Origin: CAVRJC01 sp964505725
GTDB taxonomy: Bacteria; Actinomycetota; Acidimicrobiia; IMCC26256; DASPTH01
NCBI GenBank assembly: GCA_964505725.1
Contig: CAZDJK010000027.1
Coordinates: 1-9,096 of the forward strand
Reading direction: 5' to 3'
Length of the DNA stretch: 9,096 nucleotides
Of the stretch, positions 6,053 to 9,096 are shown piece by piece. The notes beneath the pieces were generated by a model. That model had not been told where the DNA came from. It was given only the letters and a program-made list of their open reading frames with translations, and searched no databases. Numbering within the stretch: the stretch's first letter is position 1; each line of letters begins with the position of its first letter. A program made the translations under genes and the position numbers.

Positions 6053-7549
6053 GTGGACGTGACGATGCCCCAGCTCGGGGAGACGGTCACGGAGGGAACG
6101 ATCACCCGGTGGCTGAAGCAGGTCGGTGATCGGGTCGACGTCGACGAGCCCCTCTTCGAGGTGTCGACCGACAAGGTCGACTCCGAGGTGCCGGCGCCCT
6201 CCGCCGGTGTCGTCACCGAGATCCTGGTGCCCGAGGGCGAGACGGTGGAGGTCGGCACCCGCCTCGCGGTGCTCGGTGACGCCGCCGGGGCAGCCGCCGC
6301 ACCCGCTCCGGTTCCGGCCGCCGCCCCCGGCCCCGCTCCGGTCGCCGCCCCCGCACCTGCCGTCGAGCCGCCGCCGCCGGTCCCGGCCGCGACCCCGGCC
6401 GAGCCGGCGCCGGAGCCGCCCATCCCGGAACCGGCTGCTCCCGAGCCCGCTCGTGCCGCCCCGGAGCCCCCTCCTCCCGCCCCCGAGCCGACGCCGCCCG
6501 CCATCGTCTTCACGCCCGACGCGGCGCCGCCCACGGTTTCTCCGGCGGCACCGGCGGCCCCCGCCGCGGGTACCGAACCGCGGCTGATGTCGCCGATCGT
6601 CCGCCGGCTCGTCACCGAGCGGGGCCTCGACGCCCGGACGCTCACCGGCACCGGTCCCGGCGGTCGCGTCACGCGCAAGGACGTCCCCGACGTCGTCCCC
6701 GGCTCGGGCACCGCGGCGCCCGCGCCCGCTCCGGCTGCCGCGCCCCCGGTCGCGCCGGCAGCGGCCCCCGCAGCCTCGCCGCCGGCCGCACCGGAACGGC
6801 CCCTGGCGCCGGCGCCGATCCCGGCGTCGGGCGCACGGGACGAGATCGTCCCGTTCGACAACATCCGCCGCCGCACCGCCGAGCACATGGTGCGGTCCAA
6901 GGCCACCAGCCCGCACGTGTACACCTCGGTGGAGGTCGACTACGAGCGCGTCGAGCGCGTCCGACGGGCGCACCAGGCCGAGTGGCAGGCGCAGGAGGGC
7001 TTCGAGCTCACCTACCTCCCGTTCATCTCGCGCGCGTTCTGCGATGCGGTGCGCGACTTCCCGCGCGTGAACGCCAGCGTCGGCGACGATTCCCTGATCG
7101 TCCACCGAGACGTGAACCTCGCGATCGCGGTCGACCTGAACTTCGAGGGTCTCGTGGCGCCCGTCATCCGCGGCGCCGACGGGAAGCGCCTGCGGCTGAT
7201 CGCACGCGAGATCCGCGATCTCGCGATCCGCGCCCGGTCGCGTCAGCTGATGCCCGACGACGTGGTCGGCGGCACGTTCACCATCACCAACGCCGGTCCC
7301 TTCGGCACGTACATGACCCTGCCCATCATCAACCAGCCGCAGGTCGCGATCCTGTCGACCGACGGCATCCGGAAGCGCCCGGTGGTGGTGACGGGTGCGG
7401 ACGGCGACGACACCATCGCCATCCGGCACGTCGGTGTGCTCGCGATCGCGTGGGATCACCGGGCGTTCGACGGTGGCTACGCCGCTGCCTTCCTCCGCGC
7501 CATCCGGCAGGTGATCGAGGGGCACGACTGGGAAACCGAGCTCGACTGA
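6053..7549 (+). CDS. sucB: 2-oxoacid dehydrogenase E2, dihydrolipoamide acyltransferase with one lipoyl domain
   Basis: The 498-residue protein is a cytoplasmic E2 core subunit. It starts with one lipoyl domain (1-76; lipoylated Lys41 in STDKVDSEVPAP), then a Pro/Ala/Glu-rich linker of about 97 residues (79-175). A peripheral subunit-binding domain follows (about 177-215, MSPIVRRLV...GTGPGGRVTRKDV), then a second Pro/Ala linker (about 215-258) and the acyltransferase core (260-498). The core ends with DHRAFDGG, giving catalytic His469 and Asp473. Lys41 is the expected substrate of the LipB/LipA protein encoded immediately downstream. The acyl group cannot be fixed from sequence: actinobacterial E2s of this type serve 2-oxoglutarate, pyruvate or branched-chain complexes, so the symbol is provisional. 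M. tuberculosis DlaT, in a similar neighbourhood, has two lipoyl domains. No E1 gene is in the window. The TGA stop overlaps the next ATG as TGATG. Confidence 0.93.
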   Translation: MDVTMPQLGETVTEGTITRWLKQVGDRVDVDEPLFEVSTDKVDSEVPAPSAGVVTEILVPEGETVEVGTRLAVLGDAAGAAAAPAPVPAAAPGPAPVAAPAPAVEPPPPVPAATPAEPAPEPPIPEPAAPEPARAAPEPPPPAPEPTPPAIVFTPDAAPPTVSPAAPAAPAAGTEPRLMSPIVRRLVTERGLDARTLTGTGPGGRVTRKDVPDVVPGSGTAAPAPAPAAAPPVAPAAAPAASPPAAPERPLAPAPIPASGARDEIVPFDNIRRRTAEHMVRSKATSPHVYTSVEVDYERVERVRRAHQAEWQAQEGFELTYLPFISRAFCDAVRDFPRVNASVGDDSLIVHRDVNLAIAVDLNFEGLVAPVIRGADGKRLRLIAREIRDLAIRARSRQLMPDDVVGGTFTITNAGPFGTYMTLPIINQPQVAILSTDGIRKRPVVVTGADGDDTIAIRHVGVLAIAWDHRAFDGGYAAAFLRAIRQVIEGHDWETELD

Positions 7550-9096
7550 TGCTTCGCGTCCGGCGGCTCGGGCGGGTTCCCTACGCCGAGGCGGACGGGT
7601 TGCAGCGCGCGCTGCACGAGCGGACGTCCGACGACTACCTGCTCCTGCTCGAGCACCCGCACGTGTACACCCTCGGCTCACGCGCGTCGTTCGAGCACGT
7701 GCTCGTCCCGCCCGCGACCGTCGGCGCGGAGCTGGTGCACGCCGACCGCGGGGGCGACGTGACGTATCACGGGCCCGGCCAGCTCGTCGGCTACCCGATC
7801 ATCACCCTCGCCGAGTGGCGCAACGGGCAGCGCGACGTCGTCGCCTACGTGCGTGCGCTCGAGGACGTGCTCATCGCGACGCTCCGGGAGCTCGGCATCG
7901 TCGCCCACCGTGAGCCCCGCTTCACCGGTGTGTGGGTCGAGGACCGCAAGATCGCCGCTATCGGCGTTCGCGTCGCGCGTGGTCGCACCCGCCACGGGTT
8001 CGCGCTCAACGTCGACCCCGACCTCGCGATGTTCGACCACATCGTGCCCTGCGGCATCCGCGACCGGGGCGTGACGTCGATCGCGCGGGAGCTCGGCGCG
8101 CCCCCCGACCCCGAGCGTGTCGCCGACCTCGTCGCCGGCCGCTTCGCGCGGCAGTTCGGATACGACGTGATCGACCGCCAGGACGTCACCCCGGTGCGTG
8201 CGCAGCTCCGGGTCGTCGACTCGGCGGTACCGCCCGAGCCCGGCTCGCGCCGGCCGCCGTGGATGCGCGTCACCGCCGACCTCGGCGCCGGCTACCGCGA
8301 GACCCGCCGCCTCGTCCAAGGTCTCGAGCTGCACACGGTGTGCGAGGAGGCCGGCTGCCCGAACATCTACGAGTGCTGGGCCGACCGCACCGCGACGTTC
8401 ATGATCCTGGGCGACCGCTGCACCCGCGCGTGCGGCTTCTGCCTGGTGGACACGCGCCGACCGCTGCCCATCGACGCCGGCGAGCCGGTGCGGGTGGCGG
8501 AGGCGGTGGCGACACTCGGCCTCGAACACGCGGTGATCACGAGCGTCGCGCGCGACGACGTTCCCGACGGTGGAGCCGCCGGGTTCGCCGCGACCGTCCT
8601 CGCCGTGCGCGCCCGCACGCCGACCACCCGCATCGAGGTGCTGATCCCCGACTGCAAGGGCCGCGCCGACGCCCTCGACGCCATCTTCGACGCCCGGCCC
8701 GACGTGTTGAACCACAACCTGGAGACGGTGGCGCGGCTCCAACGCGTGGCCCGCCCGTCGGCGGGGTACGCGCGCTCCCTCGCCCTCCTGGCGCGCGCGA
8801 AGTCAGCGGGGCTCGTCACGAAATCGGGCGTCATATTGGGCATGGGGGAGACGGAGGCCGAGCTCCGCGGTGCCATCGCCGACCTGCGCAACGTCGGGGT
8901 CGACGTGCTCACGCTCGGCCAGTACCTGCGGCCGTCGCCCCGGCACCTCCCGGTCGCCCGCTGGTGGACCCCCGACGAGTTCGCGGCGCTCGGGGAGTAC
9001 GCGGAGGGCCTGGGCTTCGCCCACGTGGAGTCGGGCCCGCTCGTGCGCTCCAGCTACCACGCCAAGCGGGCGGGCGAAGCCGCCGCCGACGTCGCC
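7549..9096 (+). CDS. lipB-lipA: LipB-LipA fusion: octanoyltransferase joined in frame to lipoyl synthase (3' end beyond window)
   Basis: One open frame of 516 codons runs from ATG 7549 to the right edge without a stop. Residues 1-208 form a complete LipB, which moves octanoyl from acyl carrier protein to the lipoyl-domain lysine. It has the RGGDVTYHGPGQLVGYP signature (67-83), catalytic Lys134 (DRKIAAIGV) and Cys168 (IVPCGI); the 34-residue spacing equals that of E. coli LipB (K135, C169). After a linker of about 27 residues comes LipA, a radical-SAM enzyme that inserts two sulfurs. It begins at RPPWMR (235-240). The auxiliary-cluster cysteines are 265, 270 and 276 (CX4CX5C) and the radical-SAM cysteines are 291, 295 and 298 (CX3CX2C). 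RSSY (500-503) supplies the serine ligand of the auxiliary cluster. Only a short C-terminus can be missing. The start overlaps the E2 stop (TGATG) with no clear ribosome binding site, implying translational coupling. LipB and LipA are separate proteins in well-studied bacteria. Internal initiation at GTG 8194 could also yield free LipA. Confidence 0.92.
   Translation, partial: MLRVRRLGRVPYAEADGLQRALHERTSDDYLLLLEHPHVYTLGSRASFEHVLVPPATVGAELVHADRGGDVTYHGPGQLVGYPIITLAEWRNGQRDVVAYVRALEDVLIATLRELGIVAHREPRFTGVWVEDRKIAAIGVRVARGRTRHGFALNVDPDLAMFDHIVPCGIRDRGVTSIARELGAPPDPERVADLVAGRFARQFGYDVIDRQDVTPVRAQLRVVDSAVPPEPGSRRPPWMRVTADLGAGYRETRRLVQGLELHTVCEEAGCPNIYECWADRTATFMILGDRCTRACGFCLVDTRRPLPIDAGEPVRVAEAVATLGLEHAVITSVARDDVPDGGAAGFAATVLAVRARTPTTRIEVLIPDCKGRADALDAIFDARPDVLNHNLETVARLQRVARPSAGYARSLALLARAKSAGLVTKSGVILGMGETEAELRGAIADLRNVGVDVLTLGQYLRPSPRHLPVARWWTPDEFAALGEYAEGLGFAHVESGPLVRSSYHAKRAGEAAADVA
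8173..8253 (+). other. Junction between the LipB and LipA domains
   Basis: Codons 209-235 link the end of the LipB fold (FGYDVI, 203-208) to the conserved PPW of LipA (236-238). The segment holds a Pro/Arg-rich part (SAVPPEPGSRRPP, 225-237). There is no stop or frame change. From Val216 (GTG 8194) to PPW, its length and an LRV-like element (220-222) resemble the N-terminal extension of stand-alone LipA. The genes therefore look joined by simple loss of the lipB stop, without an added spacer. AGGA at 8180-8183, ten bases before GTG 8194, could be a weak internal ribosome binding site. Confidence 0.7.

Noticed and set aside
6287..6577. Pro/Ala-rich repetitive stretch considered as a DNA repeat
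   Set aside because: It is the flexible linker of the E2 protein between the lipoyl and subunit-binding domains; the repetitiveness is at the protein level and normal for E2s.
4543..6924. Long minus-strand open frame (793 codons) antisense to lpdA and the E2 gene
   Set aside because: It is the complement of two clearly conserved enzymes. The product is low-complexity Gly/Ala/Ser- then Arg/His/Asp-rich sequence with no domain, as expected of shadow frames at this GC content.
6002..7681. Minus-strand open frame (559 codons) antisense to the E2 gene
   Set aside because: Arg/Gly/Asp-rich shadow of the E2 coding sequence with no recognisable motif and no credible start context.
8140..8260. Frameshift or missed stop separating lipB from lipA
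   Set aside because: Codon-by-codon reading shows both domains in the same frame with no stop, and the LipB C-terminus and LipA N-terminus are both intact, so no indel is needed. A substitution error in a stop cannot be excluded from sequence alone.
7678..8742. Minus-strand open frame (354 codons) antisense to lipB-lipA
   Set aside because: Shadow of the fusion gene; the sense frame has two complete sets of catalytic motifs, while the antisense product has none.

Overview
This 9.1-kb window is very GC-rich and densely packed with genes. The gene content and the order lpd - E2 - lipB - lipA resemble Actinomycetota. The strong GC codon bias and many weak or absent Shine-Dalgarno sequences fit that phylum, perhaps class Acidimicrobiia, but the class is an inference. 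I see no rRNA, tRNA, CRISPR array, insertion sequence or phage gene.

Left part (1-4392): a DUF1802-type gene runs off the left edge on the minus strand. A plus-strand alpha/beta-hydrolase gene diverges from it across a 19-bp gap; its nucleophile elbow carries Gly instead of Ser. Convergent with the hydrolase, and overlapping it by 10 bp, is a minus-strand glycan operon. In order of transcription it encodes a Wzx-like oligosaccharide flippase, a GT4 glycosyltransferase, and an SDR enzyme resembling GDP-4-keto-6-deoxy-D-mannose reductase (Rmd). Together these suggest synthesis of a deoxyhexose-containing (possibly D-rhamnose) surface polysaccharide and its export across the membrane.

Right part (4509-9096): a plus-strand lipoate/2-oxoacid dehydrogenase operon. 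It starts with a probable 29-residue single-helix membrane microprotein. Dihydrolipoamide dehydrogenase (E3) and a single-lipoyl-domain E2 acyltransferase follow. The E2 stop overlaps the start of the last gene (TGATG). That last gene is the most notable item: one uninterrupted reading frame from 7549 to the right edge (516 codons visible, no stop) that encodes a full LipB octanoyltransferase joined in frame to an almost complete LipA lipoyl synthase. All catalytic residues of both enzymes are present.

The right-hand operon therefore places the lipoyl acceptor (E2), the enzyme that reoxidises the cofactor (E3), and both steps of lipoate assembly in one transcription unit, with the two assembly steps on one polypeptide.
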